NCBI GenBank assembly: GCA_012295275.1
Contig: CM022676.1
Location: 5,954,719-6,018,718 of the forward strand
Origin: Chrysomallon squamiferum
Taxonomy: Eukaryota > Mollusca > Gastropoda > Neomphalida > Peltospiridae
DNA length: 64,000 nt
Direction: 5' to 3'
Shown piece after piece: positions 35,971-47,215 of this stretch; the stretch's first letter is position 1, and every line of letters begins with the position of its first letter. A program made the translations under genes and the position numbers. Under the pieces are notes generated by a model. The model saw nothing but the letters and a program-made list of their open reading frames with translations. It did no database searches and was not told the origin of the DNA.

Positions 35971-36124
35971 TCTTGGTATTTTGTTTCTCTTACTGAAGTG
36001 TTGAGTGAAACATTTTCATGTTCTTGTGAAGAAATTTGTAATGTCAGCTAATTCTGATAAAGGTCGTGTCAAAGGTCAAGCTGTGTCAGTTCGGAGATTA
36101 TGTGGGCTCTGTGGGTTTGTACTG

Positions 36125-36571
36125 CACTTAACAGACAGACAGACAGACAGACAGGCAGTTGCTGTTATAGATGAGCCTGTCTGGTTGCTATGTGTCAAAT
36201 GTATTTTCATTGACAACAATGTTAAAGTTAGAAATGAAATTAGAAATAAAGAAACTTTCTGTTTTCCATTTCTTTCTTTCTTTCTGTGTGTTTCTCACTC
36301 TCATTCCTTTTTTATTTTATTTATTTCATTGTTTTTTATTTTTTTTCCTTTTTTCTCCTTTTTTTTCTCTTTTCTCCTTCTCTCAATCATCTTCTCTATG
36401 TGCCTCTCCATAACTCTTATCTCTTTGACTCATTCTCTCTCATTCTCTCACTCTTTCATTCTTTTATTTTCTTTCATTCTCTTACACTGTCATTCTCTCA
36501 TCTGATTCTTATTATCACTTTCTCTCATTCATTTTCATTCTTTCAGTCAGTCTCACATTCTGTCATTCTGT

Positions 36572-36611
<40 letters not shown>

Positions 36612-36617
36612 TTCTCA

Positions 36618-36673
<56 letters not shown>

Positions 36674-36720
36674 CTCCACCTCTCTCCTTTTCTCTCTCTC
36701 TTCCATTCTTTCATTCTACT
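36125..36720. repeat. (GACA)n and CT-rich block
   Basis: (GACA)n at 36131-36154, CT-rich 36270-36570, and two (CT)n blocks at 36577-36608 and 36620-36668 with CATTTTCTCCACC-like linkers. Confidence 0.85.
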
Positions 36721-37990
36721 CAGATATGGGGGGGGTATTATAATAAAAATAAAAAAATAAAAATAAAAACCCTACAAGTTTATTTCCAGGTTCATTATTT
36801 TTCATTTTATATTTTCCCACCAGCATCTTTTTAAGCGAAAACGAAAACAAAAACTGAAAAAGTCATTACTCTGAAGCCACCGTTGAATATATTCCAGTAT
36901 TTTTCACAGACTCGGCATAAAAACACTGTTCCACACCTTCTCGCAATCTATTAAACTTAATTTTCCTTATCTACAAAAACCCGACAAAAAGTATGTAATA
37001 TTAATACTTTACAGTTGAATTTCACGTCTGATAAACCATCCATGAAATTATGTTGCAATAGATTTTTTTCTTGTTTTTTTGGAAAAAATGTTTTGGGAAT
37101 ATTTATTTTTTTTTTTTGGTTATTTTATAAATGCCAGAAATGGGGAAAGTCTTTTGAGAACAACTACAAAGGTTAAAAAAAAAAAAAAAAAAATAATAAT
37201 AAAGAAAAAAGTAAAGAAAAAAAAAAAAAAGGAATAGAAGAAAAAATAAATAAAAAAATAAATGTAAAAAAAAACTTGAAAAAAAAAAAATAAAAAAATG
37301 AAATATTAGTAACAGACAAAATGGTTAACTGAATCTACAGAATTTTTTTTTTTTTTTTTTTTTTTAAAAATAAATTATTTTATATTCGATTATTTGGTTG
37401 TTATTGTTGTATTATGAGTGTAGGTTGGAGTAGGGTTGAATAAAAGTATGGTGTTGTTTGAAATGTGTAATGAAAATTGAAATAATTAAGAAAATACTAA
37501 AAAAATTTAAAATAATGAATGTTATTAATGGCATGGTCATAAAAAAAAAATAAAGGTAATTCAGTTCATACATATGATTTTTTAATAAAATTCTTATAAA
37601 ATAGAATATTAATAAACTTCAAAAGTATTATTAAAATAAAGATGTATTTTAAAATACAGATATCAGATTTTTTATATCAAAATAAAGTATTTAAAAATCT
37701 TAAAAATCATAAACTGTTAATTTATCAGTGTCTTTAAATTAATGAGTATCATAAAGGATATTAAAAAAAACACCATAATATTCTTAAAATTCATATTAAA
37801 ATATTGGCACACTTAAAGTATATTGTTAAATAATACGAGAATGCAGAGTTTTTATTTCTATTTTATTTCCAAAGTATAGTTTTAATGATGTTTCTATAGC
37901 AACTGTGTCTCTGTGAACAAATTATTACCCACATACAAAAAAATCCTTCAGCTTGGAAAAATGCATTATCACCATCTTATTATAATTTCT
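36721..37990. other. AT-rich stretch, A/T runs, nothing recognised
   Basis: A runs at 37175-37192 and 37218-37232 and a T run at 37342-37366. AT-rich sequence to 37990 contains vague internal repetition of AAAATACTTAAAAT-like text. Confidence 0.4.
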
Positions 37991-37998
37991 CAAATACA

Positions 37999-38140
37999 CG
38001 CACAGACAGACAGACAGACAAACAAACATACAAATTATAAGGTTACAACAGTGCAAACCAGTTTACATGATAAATCTTTACTTTCAGTCATAAACCATAT
38101 GATTACATAAAGACCTCTCTCTTTGTATTATAAAATTAAT
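37999..38140 (+). repeat. Dispersed repeat copy A (pair with 40868-41013)
   Basis: (GACA)n leads into CAAATTATAAGGTTACAACAG, then GATAAATCTTTACTTTCAGTC and ACCTCTCTCTTTGTATTATA. The same order and spacing recur at 40868-41013. This is a dispersed family or a local segmental copy about 2.9 kb apart. Confidence 0.55.
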
Positions 38141-38214
38141 AATTCCCACATGGAATATAACAGTTATTATACCCACGTTTATTGGTGGGCGTTAAGTAAT
38201 GTATAAATTTTAAA

Positions 38215-38680
38215 TAACATAATTTTCAAAAATAGGAAATACGGTACGTATTAATTATTGTATATGACAATTATTATTATATATATATATATATACTCCC
38301 ATATATATAAATAATAAGTAATGCATGAATATTAAAATGGTTTATGATATATTCAGAATAGGAAATAGGGTATAGTATTAATTATCACATAATCATCCAT
38401 CCCATGCACAAAAAATACATAAAAAAAAAAAAAAAAAAAAGTAATATATAATTTTTTTTTTTTTTTAAAAACCCACCTATCATTCAAAATCTGAAATATG
38501 GTATCTATTAATTAGCATATTTAATATATAACAATTATCCACTCACCCCCCACCCCCCCCCCACACACCCCACACACATAGACAATAATGTTCAAACTAT
38601 GAAATACGGTATACTGTTATTTATCCTATATATATGATATAACAATCATCCCCACACACACACATGCAGAAACGACATAG
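38215..38680. repeat. Degenerate tandem array, unit about 110-140 bp, four copies
   Basis: GGAAATACGGTACGTATTAA, TTATTGTATATGACAATTAT and a C-rich CCACCCCACAC segment recur near 38234, 38359, 38500 and 38603. Confidence 0.5.
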
Positions 38681-38814
38681 TAATATATAATTATTAACAC
38701 AGTTTACAACATAGGAGATAGATAATAAGTGGTGGTTATTAAACCTCAGTATGGCAGGTACATATCTTCGTATCAAATTACCAGCAAGTGGTAAATTATA
38801 GGAAAGGACTGTGG

Positions 38815-39255
38815 AGAAAAAAAAAAAAAAAAAAAAAAAAAACATCCTTATGTGATGTAGATAGAGGTTCATTGTTTAAAATAAAACACTTTTATTTTTT
38901 TTTTTTTTTTTTTGAACTGCTGCTGCTGCTGTTGTTGTTGTTGTTGTTGTTGTTGTTACTGCTTAGGATATGTTCATAATTGTTATTTCTTATAGTTGTT
39001 GTGGTTTTTAAATGTTGTTAAAAATGGAGGATGTTGTAGTAGTAGTTGTTGCTGTGGTAATAGTTGTGGTATCTGTGCTAGATAGTAATAATTGTACTAT
39101 TAGTAGTAGTTGTAATAAAGGTAGTTGTGATGATGTAGTAGTAGTAGTTACAACAGTGATAGCTGTGTTAGTAATAATAGTAAGATTGTTGTAGTAGTAA
39201 CAGTAATAGCAGCAGTAGTAGAAGTAGTAGTTGTTGTTGTTGTTGTAGTATTTTT
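38815..39255. repeat. A and T runs and imperfect (GTT)/(GTA) trinucleotide array
   Basis: A run 38818-38842, T run 38892-38912, then GTT, GTA and GCT units to 39252. Poly-V/L frames are artefacts. Confidence 0.8.
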
Positions 39256-40060
39256 TATTGCTACATTCATTTTACTCTACAAATCCAACACAAAATCAAA
39301 AAACCTTTCTTTTCCCCTTATATCCCATTCAACAAATTAATTATTTTAACCTTCCATTTTTTTCATTATTTCCCTTCTCCTCACTGTATTATTATTATTA
39401 TTATTTTTTTTTTTTTTTTAAACTTTCAACAAGTCTTAAATTTCAACCAGCATGTCCAGCCTTTTCTTTTTTTTCTTTACCTTCCCAGATCTTCAGGTAC
39501 ATTAAAAATGGGATACTTCAGCAACAGCGTTGCTGTGTTCATTCTGGCAGCGATGTTCTGACAGTCTGGTGATTTAACATCACAGCCAACCTATTCAGAC
39601 TGCTCAAACTGCTCAAACTGAGATGCTGAGGCAATTGTTGTGTCGACAGATGCTCATTGTGCAATAAACCAGGAATCGGTTTTGCGGAAAGTAGTACGAA
39701 GAGAAATACTGTTTTTATTGCTTCACTATTATTTTAAGAATAGGTGCAAATGTATTTATTGTTTACGGCTGTAAGTTTTAAGTTGAGGATTGTTTTTTTG
39801 AGGGGATGTTGGTGAAAAGTATTCAGACATTTTTACTACCTGTTTTTTTTTCCCCAGGAACTAGTTTTTCAGAGGAGACAGATTTATTTAATATCTTTAT
39901 TGCTTCTTGTTGTTTTTTTTTTTTTTTTCTTTCTTTATTGTTTCAGTAATTCGTTCTTGTTTTTTTTTTTAATCTTTTCTGTCTGTTTTTTCTTTTTCTC
40001 TCATCACCTTTATTTTTTCTTTCTCTGATATTTTCTTACATACTTTTTTCCCTTTGTTGA
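39256..40060. other. Mixed unique and T-rich stretch
   Basis: 39480-39700 is of ordinary complexity with CTGCTCAAACTGCTCAAACTG duplicated words. The remainder is T/C-rich. Confidence 0.35.
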
Positions 40061-40069
40061 ACATAAACA

Positions 40070-40258
40070 TCTGTATACATACATATAAACATACATACAA
40101 ACATACACGCACACACAAACATACATACTTGTATACAACATATATATGAAGATGCAAACACATCTAAATATCTTCCCTAACAAACATACACACACAACAA
40201 ACATATATTCACAGACACACACACACACACACACAACACACACACAGACACACACTCA

Positions 40259-40302
<44 letters not shown>

Positions 40303-40367
40303 TACTACTTAAAGCCTCACAACCCTAACACCAAACTCTTAGTGCACCTACTCCATCACACACACAC

Positions 40368-40398
<31 letters not shown>

Positions 40399-40400
40399 AG
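40070..40400. repeat. CATA, (CA)n and (GACA)n block
   Basis: CATA-rich 40070-40145, (CA)n 40215-40236 and 40263-40299, and (GACA)n at 40368-40390. Confidence 0.85.
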
Positions 40401-40403
40401 ACA

Positions 40404-40612
40404 TACCTGTGACATCACACCTGTAATCAAGGTATAACAAATAACAACATGCTGTCACCGTATCAAACAACTCACCTGTACACACCAAGGTGTAAATTAC
40501 AGTGTCTCACCTGAGTGTTTTACACCTGCTCTCTAATAATTGTCACTCAGGTATGTTGCTGATTGAAGCACAAACAAACACTCGTCAAGTGATAACTTAC
40601 GTAACACCTGAA
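40404..40612. promoter_or_regulatory. Homotypic cluster of CACCTG boxes
   Basis: CACCTG at 40418, 40473, 40508, 40523 and 40605, TACCTG at 40404, and CAGGTA at 40548. Chance predicts about 0.1 copies of a given 6-mer in this length. CACCTG binds Snail, ZEB and some bHLH factors. It could be an enhancer, or an old degenerate repeat containing the word. Confidence 0.35.
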
Positions 40613-40867
40613 AGGTGTTTTTATTCCGGAATGTTCTTCCTCTTTCTCATTCTTTAATCCTTTTTTCTTCTTTCCTTTCTTTCTTTAATCCTCTCTCTAT
40701 ATTTTTTTCCTCATTCGTTAATCCTTTTTTCTTTTCTTCCATCATCTGCTTTTATTTCTGCTTCTTTCTTTTTTTTTTTTTTTTTTTTTTTTTTAAGCAA
40801 GAACTTGATTTCCATGCTGAACTATTTGTTATTTTATCCCATTCCGATCACAGCCTGTAACTAACTA

Positions 40868-41013
40868 ACAGACAGACAGAAAGACAGTCAGACAAATATG
40901 CAGATTATAAGGTACAATAGTGCAAATGGCTTCAGTGATAAATCTTTATTTTCAGTCACAAAACACATGATTACAAAAAGCACTCTCTCTCTCTTTGTAT
41001 TATGAAATTATTA
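40868..41013 (+). repeat. Dispersed repeat copy B
   Basis: The segment matches 37999-38140 across its length: (GACA)n, GCAGATTATAAGGTACAATAG, GATAAATCTTTATTTTCAGTC, then CTCTCTCTTTGTATTATGAA. Its leading part is copied twice more just downstream within the GA tract (41129-41170, 41229-41270). Confidence 0.55.
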
Positions 41014-41098
41014 ATGTTCTAAAAGCTGTGATGGTTGGATGAATTCTTTTTGTGTTTGTGTGAAAACAAGTACATGATGGTATAAGTAGATGTCTGAT

Positions 41099-41104
41099 GG
41101 TATC

Positions 41105-41135
<31 letters not shown>

Positions 41136-41180
41136 AATATGCAGATTATATGGTACAACAGTGCAAATGGAGAGAGAGAC

Positions 41181-41233
<53 letters not shown>

Positions 41234-41267
41234 AATATGCAGATTATATGGTACAACAGTGCAAATG

Positions 41268-41357
<90 letters not shown>
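41099..41357. repeat. (GA)n interrupted by two copies of a 45-bp motif
   Basis: (GA)n blocks alternate with GACAGACAAATATGCAGATTATATGGTACAACAGTGCAAATGG-type segments at 41128-41170 and 41228-41270. The pair is almost identical, a recent tandem duplication of about 100 bp that includes the microsatellite. Confidence 0.65.
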
Positions 41358-41459
41358 CTGACTAAATATACCTGAGGGAGACATTTATATAAAACTAAAT
41401 AATTCAAAGAAAGAAAGAAAATGAGAAAATGACTGAAAGAGAGAAACAAATATAAGTAC

Positions 41460-41760
41460 ATATAATTATAGAAATAATGCTTTATGAGGTTTTTTTTAAT
41501 CTTTCTTTCTTTATTTATTTTTTTATATTTTATTTTTATTATTATTATTTTTTTTTTATATATATAGGAGTGTCAACCATCCCAAATAATGAAAATGGCT
41601 TTTTGAATAATAGGATGAGTTAAAAATATCAGTAATACTATATTCCGTCACACAGGTATTGATTTGCACTATCATCTTCTCTTGAAATAGCATTCTTAAA
41701 ATGGAAGACTAAACAACACACACAAATCTGAACGGCATTTCGGGGCTTAACTGTTAGTTC
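41460..41760. other. AT-rich stretch, nothing recognised
   Basis: T/A runs to 41570, then ordinary sequence up to the SINE-like head. Confidence 0.35.
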
Positions 41761-41808
41761 AGTACTTGCTTGCTTGTTAAGTATGGTTTGTTGAGTGGAA
41801 TGTATTAC

Positions 41809-41864
41809 CATGGTTGGTTAAGACGTTGGATTTGAGAGTGGGAGGAGCCAGGATCAAATCCTGT
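41809..41864 (+). repeat. tRNA-derived SINE head, degenerate
   Basis: GGTTGGTTAAGACGTTGGAT (D-arm/A-box-like) is followed about 30 bases later by CCAGGATCAAATCCTG (T-arm/B-box-like). The spacing fits a tRNA-derived element. It cannot fold as an intact tRNA and no clear tail was delimited. Confidence 0.4.
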
Positions 41865-41959
41865 ATAAGCTCTTATGGAGAGATATTTAAAGAGATGTTA
41901 AAAAACACAATATTTGGTTTTATTATTATTGTCGTTACTGCATTTGTTACTGGTATTAT

Positions 41960-42245
41960 TACTAATAAACTACCACCACTACTACCACTACTACTACTAC
42001 TACTACTACCACCTCAACTATTGTTGTTGTTATGTTTACTACTACTACTATAATTATTAATATTATTTTACTGTTGTTTAGTTTATGTAACCACTATTAC
42101 AGTTATAATTATTAATATTATTATTATTTTGTTGTTGTTGTTGTTTAATATTACTACTATTATAATTAGTAATATTATTGTTGTTTTCTTATTCTTCTTT
42201 TTCATCTTGTTATTATTACTACTACTGTTACTATTATTGTTGTTA
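41960..42245. repeat. Imperfect (ACT)/(ATT)/(GTT) trinucleotide stretch
   Basis: (ACT)n at 41971-42010 and alternating GTT, ATT and ACT blocks to 42245. Confidence 0.75.
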
Positions 42246-42594
42246 TATATATGTTTAAGAGATATTTGTATTGGATAACATGGAAGTATACTTGTGTGTG
42301 TGTTTTACAAGTCAGTACAAGTAAAGGTGTGTATGTATGTGTGTCTGTGAATATAAAAATGTAAATGCACAAAATCCACATTAAAAATTGCCATATAAAA
42401 AAAAAACCTACAGATCAACAATAATGACTTAAATATATGGCATTTTTACATTTTTATCCCGTTCTAAACAATTCCACTAACTCTTCAATCAGATTTTAGT
42501 AATAAAAAATACTTACAGATTTTTTTGTCATGAAAGCATGTTAAGAATTATTATATTCACTGACACACAAATAATTCAAGTTTCCATTTTGAAA

Positions 42595-43620
42595 AAATTG
42601 GTGTCAGAATCTTACATAACATATTGACTGGCACTTGCTGTTTTTCTTAGAAACTTCGATATGAAATTATAATCCTTTAAAACACAAGTCAGAAATCTGC
42701 TTTCTGCTTTTCAAAATGTGATGTTGAAATCTTGTTTATGTACACTGACACAAAATATTTATGTTTTTGGGGCGTTTTTTTTGTTTGTTTGTTTTTTTTT
42801 TTAGAAAATTTCAAAATTGAAGTTATGCATACATCTTTATTTGTTGGCAAGGAATTTGTTTCTAACTTTTGAAAATGTGATGTTGAAATCTTGTTTAAGT
42901 GTACTGACAGAAAATATTTTGGTTTTTTATTGGGGTTTTTTCTTTAGGAAATTTCAAAATGAAATTATACATAAGTCTTTAATTCTTGGCAAGGAATTTC
43001 GTTTTAGCTTTTGAAAATTATATGTTGAAATCTTGTTTAAGTATACTGACACAAAATATTTAGTTCTATTATTATTATATTCTTTTTTGGTGTGTTTTTT
43101 TTTTTTAAAGAAAATTTCAAAATGAAATTATGCATAAGCCTTTAATTCTTGGCAAGGAAGTTGGTTTTAACATTTGAAAATGTGATGTTGAAATCTTGTT
43201 AAAGTATATTTCCACAACATTTTTTTGATTGTTTTTAAAACATTTTTAGAGTATTTTGATACGAAATTATACATAAGCCTTTAATTCTTGGCAAGGAATT
43301 TTGTTCCTAACTTTTAAAAATGTGATGTTGAAATCTTGTTTAAGAATATTAACACAAAATATTATTTTTTTTTTTTAAGAAAATTTGTATACAAAATTAT
43401 AGATAATCCTTTAATTCTTGGCAAGTTGTTTATTTTTAACTTTTAAAACTGATGTTGATGTATACGGTTACAGCTAAAAATTATATTTTTTGTTGATAAC
43501 TCCAATATGAAATTATACATAATCTCTTAATTCTTGAGCAAGGGTTTTTTTTTTTCATTTTGAAAATTTGATATTGACATCTTGTATAATTCAAAATGAT
43601 TACTAATGAAAAATTCAGAT
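42595..43620. repeat. Large degenerate tandem array, unit about 120-160 bp, seven to eight copies
   Basis: GATGTTGAAATCTTGTT occurs at about 42721, 42880, 43022, 43185 and 43325, with weaker forms near 43452 and 43571. Each unit also has ACACAAAATATTT, a T tract, AAAATTTCAAAATGAAATTA, CTTTAATTCTTGGCAAGGAA and TAACTTTTGAAAATG. Several copies include a T-tract-AG that mimics a splice acceptor. Confidence 0.7.
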
Positions 43621-44020
43621 ATATAAACTATTATAAGGTATATATAACTGTAAAGTTGTCTTTTAAAAACATATCGCTCCAAAATGTTTTTCTTTTGAAA
43701 AACTTTGAGTACAGAATTTTTTAAACTATATAATTCTAAAGTCATTTTCTGTACAGTGATTGCTCCAAAAAAATAATTCGATTTTAAAAAAAAAAAAAAA
43801 AAATGGATATAGATTTTTTTTTAAATGTATATAATTCTGAAGCAAAAAAAAAAAAAAAATGAATAAAATAATTTTCTTAAATTATCTAAAAATTACAAAC
43901 TTCTCAAAGAACGAGAAACAAAATATGAAACCATTAAGAATTTTTTTTTTTTCTTCAAAATCGGAATAAACCAAAAAATCTCAGAAAAGGAAATACAAAA
44001 AAAAATTAAAAAAAAATAAA
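43621..44020. other. A-run rich stretch
   Basis: A runs at 43784-43802 and 43844-43858 and T/A-rich sequence to 44027. Nothing recognised. Confidence 0.5.
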
Positions 44021-44039
44021 AAAAAAAATGGCCGAATTA

Positions 44040-44350
44040 TTCAGACCATAATTTCTTCCAAACAGACATTTACATTCAGCAACAACGTCAAAGTTATTAC
44101 CAACATGACAATGCAGAATTTCAACAGCGTCATCTGTATGTATGAGATGTGATTTTCAAATCAAAACACTGACTGAAGATGTTGCAGGCAGCTTTGACCC
44201 GCCGTCACGACCCCTGACAAATTCAGCGGCAGCCATAAAGCATATCCAGTGAAGTAATGGATATCCCATCAGTCACTGCAATGGCAAATACTATTGCATT
44301 ATGGGATAATAATACGGCTGGAATGTCAAATACATGACTGATGTTTGTTC
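44040..44350. promoter_or_regulatory. Unique GC-richer island, candidate conserved non-coding element
   Basis: No microsatellite. Includes GACCCGCCGTCACGACCCC near 44196, CCATAAAG (Abd-B-like core), AATGGATATCCC and CATTATGGG. Composition and complexity contrast with both flanks. Conservation cannot be tested here. Confidence 0.25.
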
Positions 44351-44388
44351 AGAAATTCAAAATGCGATTTGTCTGTCGTATTGTTTGA

Positions 44389-44710
44389 GAATATGGATCA
44401 GAGTTTGAGGAACTGGATCAGAGTTTGAGAAAATGGATCACGTTTTGAGAAAGTGGATTATAATTTGAGAAAATGGATCACATTTTGAGAAAGCGGATTA
44501 TAGGAGAAAATGGATAATAATTTGAGAATCTAGATCACAGATTACAAAACAGCTTTAAAATTATGGATAATATTTCACAGAAACTACATTACAAGTTCGA
44601 AAAATCTAGCCATTTGACATCCTGGATCATAACATGAGCACCTGGATCTCAATTTTGAGCGCCTGGATCACAGTCTGAGCATCCAGATCGCAGTATCTTA
44701 ATGGACAATT
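44389..44710. repeat. Minisatellite of TTTGAGAAAATGGATCA units
   Basis: About 12-14 units of 20-24 bp follow the pattern GTTTGAGAAA(A/G)TGGAT(C/T)A. Later units shift to GAGCACCTGGATC. No function is evident. Confidence 0.6.
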
Positions 44711-44939
44711 TTCTGTCTGTTAAATAAAGATTGAATGAGAATGAAAATCTGTCTGCCTGATGACTTGTTTCATCTGGATCAGACAGGTTAAATCCACATC
44801 AAACTGGTTATAGCTGGTATTTAGCTTCTTCCCTGATTATATATTCAGGTTGCTTAAAGATGATGTCAATGATGATGTCAGTGTGGATATCAAAGATGGT
44901 GGAACTGAACGCACAGATTATATCTAGTTTATATTTCTG

Positions 44940-44989
44940 CTTCGAATGTGATCTCTAATTTTTTTTAGTAGATGCTGATGATGATAGAA

Positions 44990-45024
<35 letters not shown>

Positions 45025-45470
45025 ATAGTATCATCATAATCACTGGAAACATTTAATTTTCTAATAATTTTTTGTATGATGATTAAATTCATGTATTTTT
45101 TTCCTTTTCATTCATCTTCCCATCTGTCAATCCATTTGTTCTGTCTTCTGTTTGTGTTTTTCTTCTTTCATTTCATTATCACAGAAATTATCAATCCATC
45201 ACACAAACCTTTTTATTTTTTATTTTTTTTTTTTATTTCTTACTGTTTATTTATTCATCTATCATTCACAATATTCTTTCCAACTTTCTATCCATCCATC
45301 CATCCTTCATTCATTCATTCATTCATTCATTATTCATCCATCCTTCCAGTCATCCATGTATTCATTCATCCGTACATTAATATACTTCTGTTCCTCACTT
45401 CATTTTGTTTGAACTTAAATTCTGCTCCATCATCCAAGCAACAAATTCAATTTAGTAAAACCCCCCCAAA
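44940..45470. repeat. (GAT)n and CATT/CATC-rich stretch
   Basis: (GAT)n at 44976-45023 with interruptions, T-rich at 45210-45240, and (CATT)/(CATC) at 45285-45375. Confidence 0.75.
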
Positions 45471-46470
45471 AATGAATTTTTAAATGTTTTTTTATTATTA
45501 TGGACAATTTGCATTAAAACCAATAAATAGTTTTTGGAGGAGGCAGAAATTCTTCCAAAGTGTTTCAAAATTTAATTTTCTTGCTTTCATCTTTTTCCAA
45601 AATTAATTTTCCTTTTTCAAAATTTACAGCTCAAAAATGTATAAAAGCAATAAACATGCATTTTTATTTTTTTAAATTTTTTTTTAAAAATTTTTTCCTT
45701 CTCCAACTCATTTCTGATCACAATTTATGAATCAAAAAGTGAATTTATGTTTAATGGAAAACTTTGAATTTTTTTTTGTCATAATTCTCTTAATGATATT
45801 TCGCGACTTTAGAACACACAAAAACCAATCACCAAATTAATCTTCTTTTTTTTTTTTTTTTAAATTTGCAAAACTAAGTTTTGTTAACTTTTATTTTTTA
45901 AACTTAAACCATTTTTGTTTTATGTTATGGTCTTATTTCAGTATTATTTTGAAATGGATTTAAACACAATTTTGATAAAAAAGAAAAGTTTTTCAGTCAG
46001 TTTATGCAATCATAACCTCATTTTAAAGGACATTTCAAAAGACTGTATACAAAGAACACCTGTTGAAAATGGTTGCAAACATAAAAATTACACCATAAAT
46101 ACTTACTTACACATACACACACACATTTTCACACACATATATACATTATGTACACATTTTCATACACCATATAGATATACAGATGCATTATATAACCATA
46201 CATACATGACAGACAGACAGACAAACAGATATAACACACACACACACACATATACATTTCCATCCATCCATTTGACCATACATATAAAACATATATCCAA
46301 AATCCCATCACAATCATTCCTTTAATAAGACAAAAACAGATTAGCAAAAAAAACCAACACTCATTTTCTTTAATAAAAAAACAACAAACAAAAACCAAAC
46401 TCTTTCCCTGAGAAAAAAAATTGCATAAAAAAAAAAAAAAAAAAAAAAAAAACCTTCACCCAACATTTCT
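45471..46470. other. AT-rich stretch with CACATA and GACA repeats
   Basis: T runs, CA/CATA-rich 46100-46265 with (GACA)n at 46206-46222, and A run 46423-46452. No gene was recognised. Confidence 0.45.
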
Positions 46471-46479
46471 CCATGATTA

Positions 46480-46800
46480 AAAGTGCCATCCTAACAAACA
46501 ACAGGAAGCTATATCAAACCAGACAGACCAAGTCACGCAAACATATTCTTCTACACACGCCCGAGAACCGTTATCAAACTGCCCGGAGTACAGTCTAGTG
46601 TCAAAGATGGCTGACACTTTTCCATCAGAGATAAATGGATGTGGGCTCGCATGGTTCCTGGTCAGATACAACTTCCATTAACAAGACTGATAACCAGATT
46701 TAGCTTAGATAATCGAGACTGTGCCTGCTAGCCTCAATTTCCTGTCATTAGATTTAATATCTGTCTGATAGAGACAAAGAATGTGGGTTAATTAATTGTC
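46480..46800. promoter_or_regulatory. Unique island with ETS, GATA and YY1-like words
   Basis: AGGAAGC, TTTCCTGTC, several GATAA/GATAC words and CAAAGATGGC occur in a microsatellite-free 320 bases. It contains the 24-codon small ORF. A candidate enhancer or alternative promoter; unproven. Confidence 0.3.
46607..46681 (+). other. Small ORF (24 codons) in a unique island, YY1-like start context
   Basis: CAAAGATGGCTGAC contains an ATG with A at -3 and G at +4, in a YY1-type AAGATGGC motif of the kind often found just downstream of animal transcription starts. The frame reads MADTFPSEINGCGLAWFLVR and ends at TAA 46679-46681. There is no homology call and no visible TATA box. It may be a micropeptide, a 5' leader start, or chance within a regulatory island. 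Confidence 0.12.
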
Positions 46801-46879
46801 GTATAATTGCGAGTTTTTGTGAGTTTTGATCACGAAACGTAAATGTGTGTTATTATGTTGGTAGATGTTTAAAGTGTAA

Positions 46880-46966
46880 TGTGTGTATATACAGACACAC
46901 ATATACATATACATATACAAATCTACATATTTTCACTGTCACATTCACAAACACATGCACAAACAT

Positions 46967-47026
<60 letters not shown>

Positions 47027-47215
47027 TACCTCATGCATTTTGGTCTATACTTACACACACACGGACACACACACATACACACTTACACATTCATACTCAA
47101 TCTTACTCACTCACTCACCTCCCCACACACACACTAAACTCTCTCTCTCTCTCCTCACTCTCCCTCTCTCTGTCACTCTCATACACACACAGACACACAA
47201 ACATACACCCATTCA
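46880..47215. repeat. (CT)n and (CA)n block
   Basis: (CT)n at 46970-46983, (CA)n at 46984-47021, and degenerate CA/CT to 47215. HTHT frames are artefacts. Confidence 0.85.

Noticed and set aside
36005-36505. Plus-strand frame of 166 codons starting MKHFHVLVKKFVMSANSDKG
   Set aside because: The first 70 codons look ordinary, but the rest is CT-rich low complexity and no donor in frame or homology was seen.
39470-39510. Second possible ratchet site, ATCTTCAG|GTACAT near 39498
   Set aside because: The donor half GTACAT is far from GTAAGT and a competing CCCAG lies 8 bases upstream.
41809-41864. Intact tRNA gene
   Set aside because: Boxes A and B are present in form, but no cloverleaf with paired acceptor and anticodon stems can be drawn; the same holds for the other tRNA-like fragments.
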